Positions 1-9,250 of a stretch of 64,000 bases of DNA are shown here, one piece after another. The notes under the pieces are model-generated. The model worked only from the letters and a program-made list of their open reading frames with translations, searched no databases and was not told the DNA's origin. Position 1 is the stretch's first letter. Each line of letters starts with the position of its first letter. Origin of the DNA: Saccharospirillum sp. MSK14-1 (GTDB lineage: Bacteria > Pseudomonadota > Gammaproteobacteria > Pseudomonadales > Natronospirillaceae); contig NZ_MIES01000033.1 of NCBI RefSeq assembly GCF_003054965.1, forward strand, positions 744,001-808,000, read 5' to 3'. The translations under genes and the position numbers were made by a program.

Positions 1-994
1 CGCAGATACTCTGGAAACGCATTTAGCGCTCGCTGAGCTGTTCCGTAAAAGGGGGCAAATCGAGCGCGCCATTCGTATTCATGAAACGCTGCTCGATGCT
101 GAATTGGATCGAGAGCAAGCTAACCGAGTTCGGGTTGAACTGGCGCAGGATTTCTTCTCCGCTGGATTCCTGGGCCGCGCAGAAACCGAATTGGAGTCGC
201 TGATACTGGATCAGGGCGAGCGTTTTTCAGCGCAGGCGTTTCGTTTGTGGTTGGTCGTGCTTGAGCGTGAGCAGGAATGGGAGCGCGCTATTAAGCTTGT
301 GCGCGACTATGGGCAGCCAGGGTCTGGGAATATGCGCCTGGCAAATCTGTACTGTGAGTATGTGGGTCAGCTGAAAGGGCAGGGCAAACTGGTACAGGCG
401 CGTATCGCGCTAAAAGAGGCCCGTAAACTGTCAGACAGTGCCCGAACCTTCATCGCCTCTTCTGAATTGGAAACCTCCCTGGGTCATTACCACAAGGCGT
501 TGCGTCTGCTGAAAGAAGCGCTGGTGCGTGATGTTCGCCGGGTTGATGTGATTCTGCCGGGCCTGAAGCGGCTGTCCCGCCTGGTGGGGGGTGAGGCATC
601 GCTGCGGCGCTATTTGGAGAAGCTGTACGACTTTCATCCCAGTCATCGAGTCTTGGGTGCCATTTTAGATTTGGTCGGCGATAGCGACCCGCGCAGTCAA
701 TATTGGCACTCTGAGCTGGAGCGAGTGGTTAACAGCGGCGCCTCCTTTGGTCTGATGCAGCGCTGGCTGGAGCAGCGCCGGGATATTGGTGCTACGCCGC
801 GTGCTGTGTTGCTCGAGTCAATTCAACGCCTGAAGTTACGTTTGCCCGATGTCTATCAATGCAATCACTGCGGCTATGAAACCGGGACGATGATCTGGTT
901 TTGCCCGCAATGTGAACGTTGGGAGACGGCGTTTTCACAGCATGAACAGAATGTCCATGAGGATCGCCGTCAAGCGAGCCTGAGCCGAAGCTAG
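1..994 (+). CDS. lapB: LapB (YciM), lipopolysaccharide assembly protein B, 3' part
   Basis: The reading frame is open from base 2, so the true start lies before the window. About 330 residues are visible. They are helical TPR-type repeats (the segment HLALAELFRKRGQIERAIRIH is typical of the family), followed by a C-terminal rubredoxin-like metal knuckle at about 847-930 with Cys-x2-Cys (CNHC) and Cys-x2-Cys (CPQC). LapB is an inner-membrane-anchored cytoplasmic adaptor. It presents LpxC to FtsH and so limits lipid A synthesis. In relatives it follows lapA and ihfB, which would lie just outside the window. The stable-RNA promoter at 1017 starts directly after it. Confidence 0.93.
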   Translation, partial: ADTLETHLALAELFRKRGQIERAIRIHETLLDAELDREQANRVRVELAQDFFSAGFLGRAETELESLILDQGERFSAQAFRLWLVVLEREQEWERAIKLVRDYGQPGSGNMRLANLYCEYVGQLKGQGKLVQARIALKEARKLSDSARTFIASSELETSLGHYHKALRLLKEALVRDVRRVDVILPGLKRLSRLVGGEASLRRYLEKLYDFHPSHRVLGAILDLVGDSDPRSQYWHSELERVVNSGASFGLMQRWLEQRRDIGATPRAVLLESIQRLKLRLPDVYQCNHCGYETGTMIWFCPQCERWETAFSQHEQNVHEDRRQASLSRS

Positions 995-1016
995 TGCATT
1001 GATTTTCATAAAGTTA

Positions 1017-1044
1017 TTGAACTGATGCTGAAAATTGGTATGAT
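1017..1044 (+). promoter_or_regulatory. sigma-70 promoter for the tRNA-Glu/tRNA-Gly unit
   Basis: TTGAAC at 1017-1022 and TATGAT at 1039-1044 are separated by 16 bases. A GC-rich discriminator (GCGCTCC) follows, as in stringently controlled stable-RNA promoters. The tRNA-Glu begins at 1082, leaving about 30 bases of 5' leader for RNase P removal. The tRNA-Pro promoter at 7808 has the same design. Confidence 0.7.
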
Positions 1045-1081
1045 GCGCTCCGCTTTGACGTTCTGCATCAAAGCTTGGTTA

Positions 1082-1157
1082 GTCCCGTTCGTCTAGTGGC
1101 CTAGGACACCGCCCTTTCACGGCGGTAACAGGGGTTCGAGTCCCCTACGGGACGCCA
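1082..1157 (+). tRNA. tRNA-Glu (anticodon TTC)
   Basis: Full cloverleaf of 76 nt with encoded CCA. The acceptor arms GTCCCGT and ACGGGAC pair. The anticodon stem CCGCC/GGCGG closes the loop CTTTCAC, giving anticodon TTC. The T arm AGGGG-TTCGAGT-CCCCT is intact. It is the first gene of a unit that continues through the tRNA-Gly repeats to the terminator at 1543. Confidence 0.97.
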
Positions 1158-1167
1158 CTTATTTTTT

Positions 1168-1278
1168 GCGGGAATAGCTCAGTGGTAGAGCACAACCTTG
1201 ACCGAGGTTGGGGCCGGACGGGCAGTCTCGCGAGTTCGGTTCGGCGCAGTCGGACCTGATTCAAATACAACCAGTTTT
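1168..1278 (+). pseudogene. tRNA-Gly relic, tandem repeat unit 1
   Basis: The first 33 bases are identical to the 5' half of the intact tRNA-Gly at 1390 (acceptor 5' strand, D arm and first anticodon-stem strand). The sequence then diverges. The anticodon loop becomes an 8-mer (TTGACCGA) with no GCC, extra bases follow the anticodon stem, and no TTCCCGC is present to close the acceptor stem. It therefore cannot fold as a tRNA. The unit is exactly 111 bases and repeats at 1279 with two differences. It is probably co-transcribed with the flanking tRNAs. Confidence 0.8.
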
Positions 1279-1389
1279 GCGGGAATAGCTCAGTGGTAGA
1301 GCACAACCTTGATCGAGGTTGGGGCCGGACGGGCAGTCTCGCGAGTTCGGTTCGACGCAGTCGGACCTGATTCAAATACAACCAGTTTT
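1279..1389 (+). pseudogene. tRNA-Gly relic, tandem repeat unit 2
   Basis: This is the second copy of the 111-base unit. It differs from unit 1 at two positions (C to T in the anticodon loop, G to A in the degenerate T-arm region). Like unit 1 it keeps the 5' half of tRNA-Gly but lacks the anticodon and the 3' acceptor strand. The intact tRNA-Gly begins exactly one period later, at 1390. The near identity suggests a recent duplication or ongoing gene conversion. Confidence 0.8.
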
Positions 1390-1464
1390 GCGGGAATAGC
1401 TCAGTGGTAGAGCACAACCTTGCCAAGGTTGGGGTCGCGAGTTCGAATCTCGTTTCCCGCTCCA
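1390..1464 (+). tRNA. tRNA-Gly (anticodon GCC)
   Basis: Complete 75-nt cloverleaf with encoded CCA. The acceptor GCGGGAA/TTCCCGC pairs, the anticodon stem CAACC/GGTTG closes the loop TTGCCAA (anticodon GCC), and the T arm is GCGAG-TTCGAAT-CTCGT. It is the only intact member of the tandem series starting at 1168. Confidence 0.97.
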
Positions 1465-1516
1465 AAATTCATACGGAAGTGGCCAGTTAGGGGCGCGAGC
1501 TGGAACGCCAGTCCGA

Positions 1517-1537
1517 TCGAATCTCGTTTCCCGCTCC
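1517..1537 (+). repeat. Duplicate of the tRNA-Gly 3' end
   Basis: These 21 bases repeat the 3' part of the intact tRNA-Gly, from the T-loop TCGAATC through TTTCCCGCTCC, but end CGAA instead of CCA. No tRNA 5' half precedes them in register. Together with the two 5'-half relics upstream, this suggests a once longer tandem tRNA-Gly array that decayed or rearranged. A tRNA-end duplication left by an excised integrating element is an alternative. Confidence 0.65.
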
Positions 1538-1542
1538 GAATG

Positions 1543-1570
1543 AAAAAAGCAGCCAATGGCTGCTTTTTTT
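1543..1570 (+). terminator. Bidirectional intrinsic terminator after the tRNA unit
   Basis: Six A residues, stem GCAGCC, loop AAT, stem GGCTGC, then seven T residues. The symmetry lets it stop the tRNA transcript on the plus strand and the ComEA-like gene ending at 1592 on the minus strand. Confidence 0.88.
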
Positions 1571-1591
1571 GTATCTGGGTTTGCGGGGCTT

Positions 1592-1903
1592 TTATTCCGT
1601 TGTGCCGATTCGGATTTTGTCTCGATTTTTTTCCAGAGTGGCTGGGCCAATTCCGGTGACATTCAGCAAATCCTCAGGTGCGATAAAAGCGCCGTTTTCC
1701 TCTCGGTAGTCGACGATCGCCTGAGCTTTCGACTGACCGACGCCTTCCAGTAAGTCGGCCATCTTAGTGGCGTCGTCGTTGTTGATATCGACATAGATGA
1801 CGACGCTTTCAGGCGTTGAACCTGAATCGCTTTCTTCAGCGACGGCGTTAACGTTGAGCGCGGCCAGGGTCAGGCTGAGTAACAGCAGGATCGTTTTCAT
1901 CAT
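1592..1903 (-). CDS. ComEA-like secreted helix-hairpin-helix protein
   Basis: 103 residues. The ATG at 1903 follows AAGGAAA with good spacing and starts a signal peptide (MMKTILLLLSLTLAALNVNA); a further upstream in-frame ATG is less likely. The mature part carries a double helix-hairpin-helix of the ComEA type: VDINNDDATKMADLLEGVG, then FIAPEDLLNVTGIGPATLEK. ComEA proteins bind double-stranded DNA in the periplasm during natural transformation. Many gammaproteobacteria keep such a short gene alone, without the ComEC channel nearby, as here. DNA binding is well supported by the motif; a role in competence is inference. Confidence 0.85.
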   Translation of the reverse strand: MMKTILLLLSLTLAALNVNAVAEESDSGSTPESVVIYVDINNDDATKMADLLEGVGQSKAQAIVDYREENGAFIAPEDLLNVTGIGPATLEKNRDKIRIGTTE

Positions 1904-2102
1904 GATTATTTCCTTTTGATAGTCATTGGGGCGTCCTTGATCGCATCGGCGATCCTGATCCAATCTATCAAGCTGGAGAGGAAGTCAAAAGTTTGACGAT
2001 TTGAACTGTCTCTCAGCGTTAGAATTTTGTTTGCTTGTGGTTTTGGTCGAGGCGTGGTCAGCCATGCTATTGCGGTGTGTTGCTATTCGTATCCGTCAAT
2101 TC

Positions 2103-2111
2103 TGGTAGAAT
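2103..2111 (+). promoter_or_regulatory. Extended -10 promoter for pyrBI
   Basis: TGG-TAGAAT, an extended -10 element, lies 26 bases before the pyrB ATG at 2138. No clear -35 hexamer is present at the normal distance. The leader would be only about 20 bases, too short for the E. coli-type pyrBI attenuator. Confidence 0.45.
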
Positions 2112-2137
2112 GCCGCAAATCTTGCCCGAGCTACGCT

Positions 2138-3082
2138 ATGAACAACCCTCTGTTCGGTCGTGATGTGGTCTCAATCGGTGATCTTTCAAAAGCCGATATC
2201 GAATTCATCGTCGAACGTGCCGCTGCTCTGAAGCGATCCGGCCCCCAGCCATTGCTGAAGGATCGACTGATTGCCAGTTGTTTCTTTGAAGCTTCCACCA
2301 GAACCCGCCTGTCCTTTGAAACCGCTGTCCAGCGTTTGGGCGGCACGCTGATTGGTTTTTCCGACAGCGGTAATACGTCGACTAAGAAGGGTGAAACCCT
2401 CTCGGACAGTATCCGTATGATTGCCGGTTATGCGGATGCCATTATTATGCGGCATCCTCGTGAAGGGTCGGCGCGCTTGGCGGCTGAAGTGGCCGATGTG
2501 CCGGTCATAAATGGCGGTGACGGCGCCAATCAACACCCAACACAGACATTGCTTGATCTGTTTTCCATCGCAGAATGCCAGGGGCGTCTTAGTGGTTTAT
2601 CGGTTGCGCTGGTGGGTGATTTAAAATACGGGCGAACGGTTCATTCTCTGGCGCAGGCGTTGGGGCACTTTAAGCCGCATTTTTATTTTGTCGCGCCCAA
2701 GGCGTTGGCCATGCCAGCCTATATTGAAGACAGTTTGCGCGCAGCGGGCATTAGTTTTGAGTACGTTGATAGCCTCGATCAGGTGATTCCACTGGTCGAT
2801 ATTCTCTATATGACCCGTGTGCAAAAAGAACGTTTTGATCCCACCGAATACATGCATTTGGCTTCTCAGTTTGTATTGCGACCTGACATGCTGAAATCGG
2901 CGCAGCCGGGCATGAGAGTCATGCATCCTTTACCGCGGGTGGATGAGATTCATCCGGCGGTTGATCGAACCGACCATGCCTATTATTTCCAGCAGGCTGA
3001 AAATGGCGTCTATGCGCGCCAGGCCTTGTTATCGCTGGTGATGAACGAAACCGTACTGGAACCAGCGGGAGGCGCAGCATGA
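2138..3082 (+). CDS. pyrB: Aspartate carbamoyltransferase catalytic chain
   Basis: 314 residues, the size of E. coli PyrB. It joins carbamoyl phosphate and aspartate in the first committed step of pyrimidine synthesis. The carbamoyl-phosphate loop STRTR is at residues 53-57, the mobile-loop STKKGE at 81-86, HPTQ at 133-136, and HPLPRVDEI is near the C-terminus. The ATG at 2138 is chosen because family homology begins there; the frame is open upstream without similarity. The stop overlaps pyrI by four bases. A PyrI partner makes this an allosteric PyrB6-PyrI6-type enzyme, unlike the Pseudomonas type that associates with a dihydroorotase-like protein. Confidence 0.96.
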   Translation: MNNPLFGRDVVSIGDLSKADIEFIVERAAALKRSGPQPLLKDRLIASCFFEASTRTRLSFETAVQRLGGTLIGFSDSGNTSTKKGETLSDSIRMIAGYADAIIMRHPREGSARLAAEVADVPVINGGDGANQHPTQTLLDLFSIAECQGRLSGLSVALVGDLKYGRTVHSLAQALGHFKPHFYFVAPKALAMPAYIEDSLRAAGISFEYVDSLDQVIPLVDILYMTRVQKERFDPTEYMHLASQFVLRPDMLKSAQPGMRVMHPLPRVDEIHPAVDRTDHAYYFQQAENGVYARQALLSLVMNETVLEPAGGAA

Positions 3083-3549
3083 GTGAGCAAACTCGCGAGA
3101 AGATGCTGGTTGAAGCCATTCATAATGGCACCGTGATCGATCATATTCCGGCCGGCAAGGGGCTGACGATTCTGGGGCGCTTGCAGTTAAAAAATGCGGA
3201 GGCCCGCTTAACCGTCGGGTTGAACCTGCCCAGCCATGGCGGCGGCATGAAGGATTTGATTAAGGTTGATGACTGGCGCTTCACTGAGCACGACGCGGCT
3301 GAGCTGGCGTTGTTCGCGCCCAAAGCCACCGTAAACATCATTGAAGACTACCGGGTGGTGCGGAAGTTTCCGATCGGTCTGCCTGAGGCCTTTGTGGGTG
3401 TGTTCGCCTGTCCGAATGCCAACTGCATTACCCATGTGGAGCCCGTGGAGAGCCATTTTGCCGTGGTGACCGGAGAGTCACTGCAGTTGCGGTGTCATTA
3501 TTGCGAACGGGCGTTTGCCGATACCTTGTTCATTGAAGCCAAAGTCTGA
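3079..3549 (+). CDS. pyrI: Aspartate carbamoyltransferase regulatory chain
   Basis: 156 residues. PyrI binds CTP/ATP in its N-terminal domain and contacts PyrB through a zinc domain. The four zinc cysteines are at 111, 116, 139 and 142 (C-x4-C-x22-C-x2-C). It overlaps pyrB by ATGA, so the two chains should be made together. The pair predicts CTP feedback inhibition of pyrimidine synthesis. Confidence 0.96.
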   Translation: MSEQTREKMLVEAIHNGTVIDHIPAGKGLTILGRLQLKNAEARLTVGLNLPSHGGGMKDLIKVDDWRFTEHDAAELALFAPKATVNIIEDYRVVRKFPIGLPEAFVGVFACPNANCITHVEPVESHFAVVTGESLQLRCHYCERAFADTLFIEAKV

Positions 3550-3621
3550 ATTGACGGCTCAATGGCGATCAGCGTGGGGTGCTTTATTGGTACCATTTCA
3601 GGCTTTTCAATATTCCGGCAA

Positions 3622-3660
3622 ATGAAGAATTTTGCCTTATCAATCAGTTGCTTATTTTAG
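3622..3660 (+). CDS. Candidate pheST leader peptide (12 codons)
   Basis: A 12-codon frame, MKNFALSISCLF, carries two TTT Phe codons; its TAG stop (3658-3660) overlaps the 5' arm of the hairpin at 3659. The position just before pheS and the hairpin plus T-run are what a transcription-attenuation leader would look like. The bases TGGGGTGCT at 3575-3583 could pair with the 5' arm AGCCCCA as an alternative structure. Weak points are the poor ribosome site, only two Phe codons (E. coli has five), and no clear promoter before it. Confidence 0.35.
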   Translation: MKNFALSISCLF

Positions 3661-3686
3661 CCCCATCCTTATAGTGAGGGCTTTTT
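3659..3686 (+). terminator. Small intrinsic terminator or attenuator before pheS
   Basis: A five-pair stem, AGCCC (3659-3663) with GGGCT (3678-3682), ends in five T residues. It could end pyrBI transcription or act as an attenuator for pheST. The stem is short, so efficiency is uncertain. Confidence 0.5.
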
Positions 3687-3711
3687 CCAGCGCGTCTCGA
3701 CGGGAGTTTAG

Positions 3712-4734
<1,023 letters not shown>

Positions 4735-4769
4735 CCCGGCCGAACAACATCGATAGGATTTAACTGCAT

Positions 4770-7145
4770 ATGAAATTCAGCGAACAGTGGCTGCGCGAAT
4801 GGGTTAACCCGGCGATCGACGCCCAGACCCTGATGGATCAGATCACCATGGCCGGTTTGGAAGTCGATGGAGCCGAGCCGGTCGCCGAAGCCTTTGAAGG
4901 TGTGGTGGTTGCCGAGATTGTCAGTTGTGAACCGCATCCGAATGCCGACAAGCTGCAGGTGTGCCAAGTGAATGCCGGTAATGAAACCGTTACGGTTGTC
5001 TGCGGTGCGCCGAATGCGCGCGCGGGTATCAAGGTGGCGCTGGCTCAGGTCGGTGCCGTATTGCCAGGCGATTTCAAAATCAAAAAAGCCAAGCTGCGCC
5101 AGGTGGAAAGTCAGGGCATGCTGTGCAGCGAAAAAGAGTTGGGCTTGTCTGAAAGCCATGATGGCATTCTGGAATTGCCCGAAGCAGCGGACGTTGGTCA
5201 GGACTTGCGGGTTTATCTGGGGCTGGACGATTTGGCGATCGAGGTCGATCTGACGCCTAATCGCGCCGACTGCCTGAGTATCGCCGGTTTGGCGCGCGAA
5301 GTGGGTGTACTGAACGACTCCCCTGTAACCGCACCAGACATTCAGTCAATTGCAGCCGTCCACGACGACACCTTCCCGGTGACCTTGAGCGATACTCATG
5401 GTTGCCCACGGTATGTCGGTCGCGTACTCAACGACGTCAATGTTGGCGCTGCAACGCCGGTGTGGATGGTTGAACGTCTGCGCCGCGGTGGAGTTCGATC
5501 GATCGACCCGGTGGTCGATGTGACCAATTACGTCATGCTGGAGCTGGGTCAGCCAATGCATGGTTTTGACCTGGATCGTCTGAAAGATGGCATTGATGTG
5601 CGTCGTGCCAAGGCGGGTGAAAAGCTCGAACTCCTGGATGGCCAGATCATTGAATTGGGCGAAGACGTATTGGTCATTGCTGACGGCAACGGTCCGTTGG
5701 CCATGGCAGGCGTTATGGGCGGCGAGCAAAGTGGGGTGTCGACGGATACCCGTCGTGTGTTCCTGGAAAGTGCCTTTTTCGCTCCGGTCGAGATTGCTGG
5801 CCGGGCCCGTAACTATGGGCTGCATACCGATGCCAGCCATCGCTTTGAACGCGGTGTTGACCCGAGCTTGCAAGAGGCAGCGGTAGAGCGGGCAACGGCG
5901 TTGTTGATCGATATCTGTGGCGCCAAACCCGGCCCTCTTGTCGTGCAAGAAGCGTCAGAGAATATTCCGGCACCCGCCACGATTGAGTTGTCAGCCGAGC
6001 GTGTCGCGACCGCTTTGGGTATGAACATCGATGCGGCTGAGATCGAACGTATTTTGCGTGGCTTGGGGTTTGATGTGAGTCAGCAAACGACCGGTCAGTG
6101 GTCGGTTAAAGCGCCAGCGTGGCGTTTTGACATGGCTATCGATGCGGATCTTATTGAAGAAATTGCCCGCATCTATGGCTATAACCGTTTTCCGGTCACG
6201 GTGCCAAAAGCCGCTTTACCGCCGCGCGGCCGTGCCGAACAGCAAACAGACATCGACCTGTTGGTCGATCGCCTGGCCAGTCTGGGCTATCAGGAAGCCA
6301 TTACCTACAGCTTTGTCGAGCCTGAACTGCAAACCAAGATGTTTCCCAAAGAGGGCGGCATCGAATTGGCGAACCCCATTTCTGCCGACATGGCTGTCAT
6401 GCGGGTCTCGCTCTGGCCAGGTTTGTTAAAAGCACTGAGTCATAACCTCAACCGCCAGCAGGAACGAGTACGGTTGTTCGAAACCGGGTTGCGTTTCCGT
6501 GCCAGCGATGAGGGCACTGAACAGTTGAATATGCTGGCGGGTGTGGCCACTGGCAGTCGCTTACCGAAAGGTTGGTACAGTGACAATGAAGCGCTCGATT
6601 TCTTTGATATTAAAGGCGATCTCGAGCAGGTTCTGGGGCTGATCAAAGGCGCTAATTTCGAATTTGTTTCCGGTCAGAATTCAGCGCTGCACCCGGGTCA
6701 ATGTGCGCGCATCGAACGCGATGGGAAATTGATCGGTTATATTGGTGCGGTGCACCCCAATCTTGCGCGTGAATTGGGACTGAAGCAACCGACTTATATG
6801 TTCGAATTGCGTTTGGACCGGGTTTTGCCCGCTCAGCTGCCTGCTTTTGAACCCTTGTCTCGCTTCCCATCGTCAACCCGCGATTTGGCCGTGGTCGTTG
6901 ATGAGGAAACCCCGGTTGCTGAGCTGATGAACAGCGTTCGCGAAAAGGCGGGTGATGATCTTGAAAGCCTGACGTTATTCGACATCTACCGTGGCAAAGG
7001 CATTGATTCGCAACGGAAAAGCGTCGCTCTAGGCTTGACCTGGCAAAATCCTTCGCGCACTCTAACTGACGAAGAAATAAACAGTTTGATGGATTCCATC
7101 ATTACCACCTTGCAGACTAGGTTCGATGCTACTTTGAGGAGCTGA
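4770..7145 (+). CDS. pheT: Phenylalanine--tRNA ligase beta subunit
   Basis: 791 residues, full length. Domains in order: an OB-fold tRNA-binding EMAP-like domain (about 40-150), the B3/B4 editing domain (about 210-385) that hydrolyses Tyr-tRNA-Phe, the B5 DNA-binding-like domain (about 400-475), a catalytic-like core, and a C-terminal anticodon-binding FDX-ACB domain (about 697-791, beginning [14 protein letters not shown]). It pairs with PheS, 35 bases upstream. The stop is two bases from the ihfA start. Confidence 0.97.
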   Translation: MKFSEQWLREWVNPAIDAQTLMDQITMAGLEVDGAEPVAEAFEGVVVAEIVSCEPHPNADKLQVCQVNAGNETVTVVCGAPNARAGIKVALAQVGAVLPGDFKIKKAKLRQVESQGMLCSEKELGLSESHDGILELPEAADVGQDLRVYLGLDDLAIEVDLTPNRADCLSIAGLAREVGVLNDSPVTAPDIQSIAAVHDDTFPVTLSDTHGCPRYVGRVLNDVNVGAATPVWMVERLRRGGVRSIDPVVDVTNYVMLELGQPMHGFDLDRLKDGIDVRRAKAGEKLELLDGQIIELGEDVLVIADGNGPLAMAGVMGGEQSGVSTDTRRVFLESAFFAPVEIAGRARNYGLHTDASHRFERGVDPSLQEAAVERATALLIDICGAKPGPLVVQEASENIPAPATIELSAERVATALGMNIDAAEIERILRGLGFDVSQQTTGQWSVKAPAWRFDMAIDADLIEEIARIYGYNRFPVTVPKAALPPRGRAEQQTDIDLLVDRLASLGYQEAITYSFVEPELQTKMFPKEGGIELANPISADMAVMRVSLWPGLLKALSHNLNRQQERVRLFETGLRFRASDEGTEQLNMLAGVATGSRLPKGWYSDNEALDFFDIKGDLEQVLGLIKGANFEFVSGQNSALHPGQCARIERDGKLIGYIGAVHPNLARELGLKQPTYMFELRLDRVLPAQLPAFEPLSRFPSSTRDLAVVVDEETPVAELMNSVREKAGDDLESLTLFDIYRGKGIDSQRKSVALGLTWQNPSRTLTDEEINSLMDSIITTLQTRFDATLRS

Positions 7146-7147
7146 GT

Positions 7148-7450
7148 ATGGCCCTGACCAAAGCGGAAATGGCTGAACGGCTGTACGAAGAACTGGGCTT
7201 AAACAAACGTGAAGCCAAGGATATGGTGGAAGTCTTCTTTGAAGAAATCCGCGATAGCCTGGTTAATAACGAACAGGTCAAGCTGTCTGGTTTTGGTAAT
7301 TTTGATCTTAGGGACAAGCGGCAGCGTCCAGGCCGCAACCCGAAAACGGGGGAGGAAATCCCCATTTCGGCACGCAGGGTCGTCACTTTTCGCCCGGGCC
7401 AGAAGTTGAAGGTGAAAGTCGAGGCTTATGCTGGAACCGAGCCAGAATAA
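7148..7450 (+). CDS. ihfA: Integration host factor alpha subunit
   Basis: 100 residues, a typical IHF-alpha (start [20 protein letters not shown]). It dimerises with IHF-beta and bends DNA by more than 160 degrees at specific sites. The DNA-binding beta-arm region [24 protein letters not shown], with its conserved proline and arginines, is present at about 48-71. GAGGAG lies eight bases before the ATG. It follows pheT directly, as in E. coli and Pseudomonas, and overlaps the next gene by 23 bases. Confidence 0.97.
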   Translation: MALTKAEMAERLYEELGLNKREAKDMVEVFFEEIRDSLVNNEQVKLSGFGNFDLRDKRQRPGRNPKTGEEIPISARRVVTFRPGQKLKVKVEAYAGTEPE

Positions 7451-7790
7451 TGAACTGCCGACCATCCCAGGAAAACGTTACTTCACCATTGGCGAAGTGA
7501 GCGAACTGTGCGCAGTGAAACCCCACGTACTGCGCTACTGGGAACAGGAATTCCCACAACTCAGTCCGGTAAAGCGACGCGGTAATCGTCGTTACTACCA
7601 GCGTGACGATGTTGTCCTAATCCGCCAGATTCGAAACCTCCTGTATGAAGACGGTTACACCATCGGTGGCGCTCGCCAAAAGCTCACCGAGCCGGAAGGA
7701 GACAGCGTTCTGGTTAAACAGCACCAGGAACTGATTGAAGACATGATCCGCGAGCTGGAAGCCGTACTGAAGCTGCTTTCCGACGGCTGA
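7428..7790 (+). CDS. MerR-family transcriptional regulator (PA2737-like)
   Basis: 120 residues. A MerR winged helix-turn-helix is at about 17-85 ([25 protein letters not shown], then [12 protein letters not shown]). A short coiled-coil dimerisation helix follows. No metal-binding cysteines or effector domain are present, so its signal is unknown. The gene starts inside the last 23 bases of ihfA in another frame. The same ihfA-merR-tRNA-Pro arrangement is known from Pseudomonas. It is not the B12-binding LitR/CarH type. Confidence 0.88.
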   Translation: MLEPSQNNELPTIPGKRYFTIGEVSELCAVKPHVLRYWEQEFPQLSPVKRRGNRRYYQRDDVVLIRQIRNLLYEDGYTIGGARQKLTEPEGDSVLVKQHQELIEDMIRELEAVLKLLSDG

Positions 7791-7807
7791 TCCTGATTCT
7801 TAAAAGC

Positions 7808-7835
7808 TTGATATTTCAATCGCTTAGCGTATGAT
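7808..7835 (+). promoter_or_regulatory. Promoter of tRNA-Pro
   Basis: TTGATA at 7808-7813 and TATGAT at 7830-7835 are separated by 16 bases. The -10 lies 13 bases before the tRNA, so transcription would start only about five bases upstream of the mature 5' end. Confidence 0.65.
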
Positions 7836-7847
7836 TCGCTTCGTTTT

Positions 7848-7924
7848 CGGGCATTAGCGCAGTCTGGTAGCGCATCGTCATGGGGTGGCGAGGGTCGCAG
7901 GTTCAAATCCTGCATGCCCGACCA
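7848..7924 (+). tRNA. tRNA-Pro (anticodon GGG)
   Basis: Complete 77-nt cloverleaf with encoded CCA. The acceptor CGGGCAT pairs with ATGCCCG. The anticodon stem TCGTC/GGCGA closes the loop ATGGGGT, giving anticodon GGG. The T arm is GCAGG-TTCAAAT-CCTGC. It reads CCC and CCU. Confidence 0.97.
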
Positions 7925-7931
7925 AATATAG

Positions 7932-7958
7932 AAAAGCCGACCTTCGGGTCGGCTTTTT
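7932..7958 (+). terminator. Intrinsic terminator after tRNA-Pro
   Basis: Stem AAAAGCCGACC, stable UUCG tetraloop, complementary arm GGTCGGC and a T5 run. It begins seven bases after the tRNA CCA. The following stretch 7959-8181 holds nothing I recognise. Confidence 0.93.
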
Positions 7959-8181
7959 GCGTTTATGGTGCTTCTTAAAATAGATTAATCTTGAAAGTTA
8001 ACCATAGCACTTCGTTAGTTATTACGAGGGGATCAATCTCGAATCGCCGGTGGTTTTCCCTGTTTAAATGTCTGGGTAATTTCTATTTTTGCTTTTCTGT
8101 TGCTTGGCTGGAAATGGTCTCTTTTCCCGGTCAGACGAGTGTTGCGTCTTGTTTGCAATATGATCGACATTGGCCGGTGAC

Positions 8182-9057
8182 TTAGTGCATTCGTTCTCGA
8201 TACTTGGATGGTGTGACTCCCAAAGCTTGTCGGAAGCGATGAGTGAAATGGCTGGACGAACTGAAACCGCAGTGTTGGGCAATCTGAGTCAGCGGAACTT
8301 GGCTGTGCTTGAGTATGTGTTGCGCGCGTAGCAGGCGTTGTTGCAGTACATACTGATGCGGGCTTTGACCGGTGCTGTGTTTGAACATACGTGCAAAATG
8401 GTAGTCGCTCAAATGTACCTGTTCGGCGAGTTCGTTGATGGTCAGCGCCTGCTCCAGGTGGGTATCGATGTAGGCTTTGACGCGGCTCAGTTGATGCGGT
8501 GCCAATCCGCCTTTAACAACAACTGGTTGCCAGCGGAACTGGGTGTAGTGGCGAACCAGGTGCGTGAGCAGCAGGCAGGTGGCGCTGCTCAGCAACAGCC
8601 GGTTGGCGTTGTCGTGCCAGTCTAGGCTGGCTAAGTAGTGACGGTAGAGACTGCTGATCTTGGCGTCGTCGGCGAAAATATGTTCATCGACGCTTAAACC
8701 CGTAGGGCTTTTATCCCAGGTTTGTTCCGCCGTTCGGCGCAGGTGTTCGTCGTGGAAATAGCAGTGCATAAATTCGAATGAATCCAGCACATTCCAGGTG
8801 CTGCTGTAGTCTTTAGGCATTAGACACAGGCGGTCGGGTCCACCGCCATCACGCCAGCCGTTTGGGGTTTTGAAATAGGTCCGCTCGCCATGATTGAGGT
8901 AGAGGCTGAGGGTATGGTGACCCGTTGGCTGGATCACCACCAGATCATCATCGTTGGCCCAGGATGCCAGGCTGATGCCACTGTCGAGGTCGAGACGGTC
9001 GAGCAGTTGTGTCTTGCTCTGCTGCAGGTGCTGCAGCATTTGGTAGGTTGTTGACAT
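8182..9057 (-). CDS. AraC-family transcriptional regulator
   Basis: 291 residues. The ATG at 9057 is preceded by GGAGGT at seven bases, better than the upstream in-frame ATG. The N-terminal half (about 1-180) is an AraC-type cupin-like effector domain. The C-terminal 100 residues hold two helix-turn-helix motifs (LTINELAEQVHLSDYHFARMF and PLTQIAQHCGFSSSSHFTHRF) and the typical PSKYR end. It diverges from the EamA exporter at 9251 across 193 bases, so it most likely controls that gene. The effector cannot be read from sequence. Confidence 0.9.
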   Translation of the reverse strand: MSTTYQMLQHLQQSKTQLLDRLDLDSGISLASWANDDDLVVIQPTGHHTLSLYLNHGERTYFKTPNGWRDGGGPDRLCLMPKDYSSTWNVLDSFEFMHCYFHDEHLRRTAEQTWDKSPTGLSVDEHIFADDAKISSLYRHYLASLDWHDNANRLLLSSATCLLLTHLVRHYTQFRWQPVVVKGGLAPHQLSRVKAYIDTHLEQALTINELAEQVHLSDYHFARMFKHSTGQSPHQYVLQQRLLRAQHILKHSQVPLTQIAQHCGFSSSSHFTHRFRQALGVTPSKYRERMH

Positions 9058-9250
9058 CTGCCTACCTCCGCTCGGTGTCAGGCCGTTATTTTGAAGCTCT
9101 ATCATAGGCGCTGAACGCGACACACGCCAAGCGGTCGCTTAGTAGAAGGTGCAAAAAGCGCAAGAATATACAAGTCCAGCGCAGCGAAATGACAGCCCCT
9201 GCTGCCGTCGTTATCGATACTGAAGCTCCATGATTTTCTGGAGTAGCGTT

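Noticed and set aside
1145-1465. 106-residue minus-strand frame with an internal repeat across the tRNA-Gly region
   Set aside because: It is antisense to tRNA-Glu/tRNA-Gly and the relic units; its repeat simply mirrors the 111-base tandem copies. No ribosome site supports it.
1168-1537. CRISPR-like array
   Set aside because: The repeats are tRNA-Gly halves with a 111-base period and no unique spacers; no cas genes are present.
7428-7790. LitR/CarH-type B12 photoreceptor as regulator of the photolyase operon
   Set aside because: The MerR protein is only 120 residues and lacks a B12-binding domain; its place after ihfA is the conserved PA2737-type locus.
7991-8185. 64-residue plus-strand frame in the gap before the AraC gene
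   Set aside because: No ribosome site, no recognisable motif, and it overlaps the end of the AraC gene. I treat 7959-8181 as non-coding.
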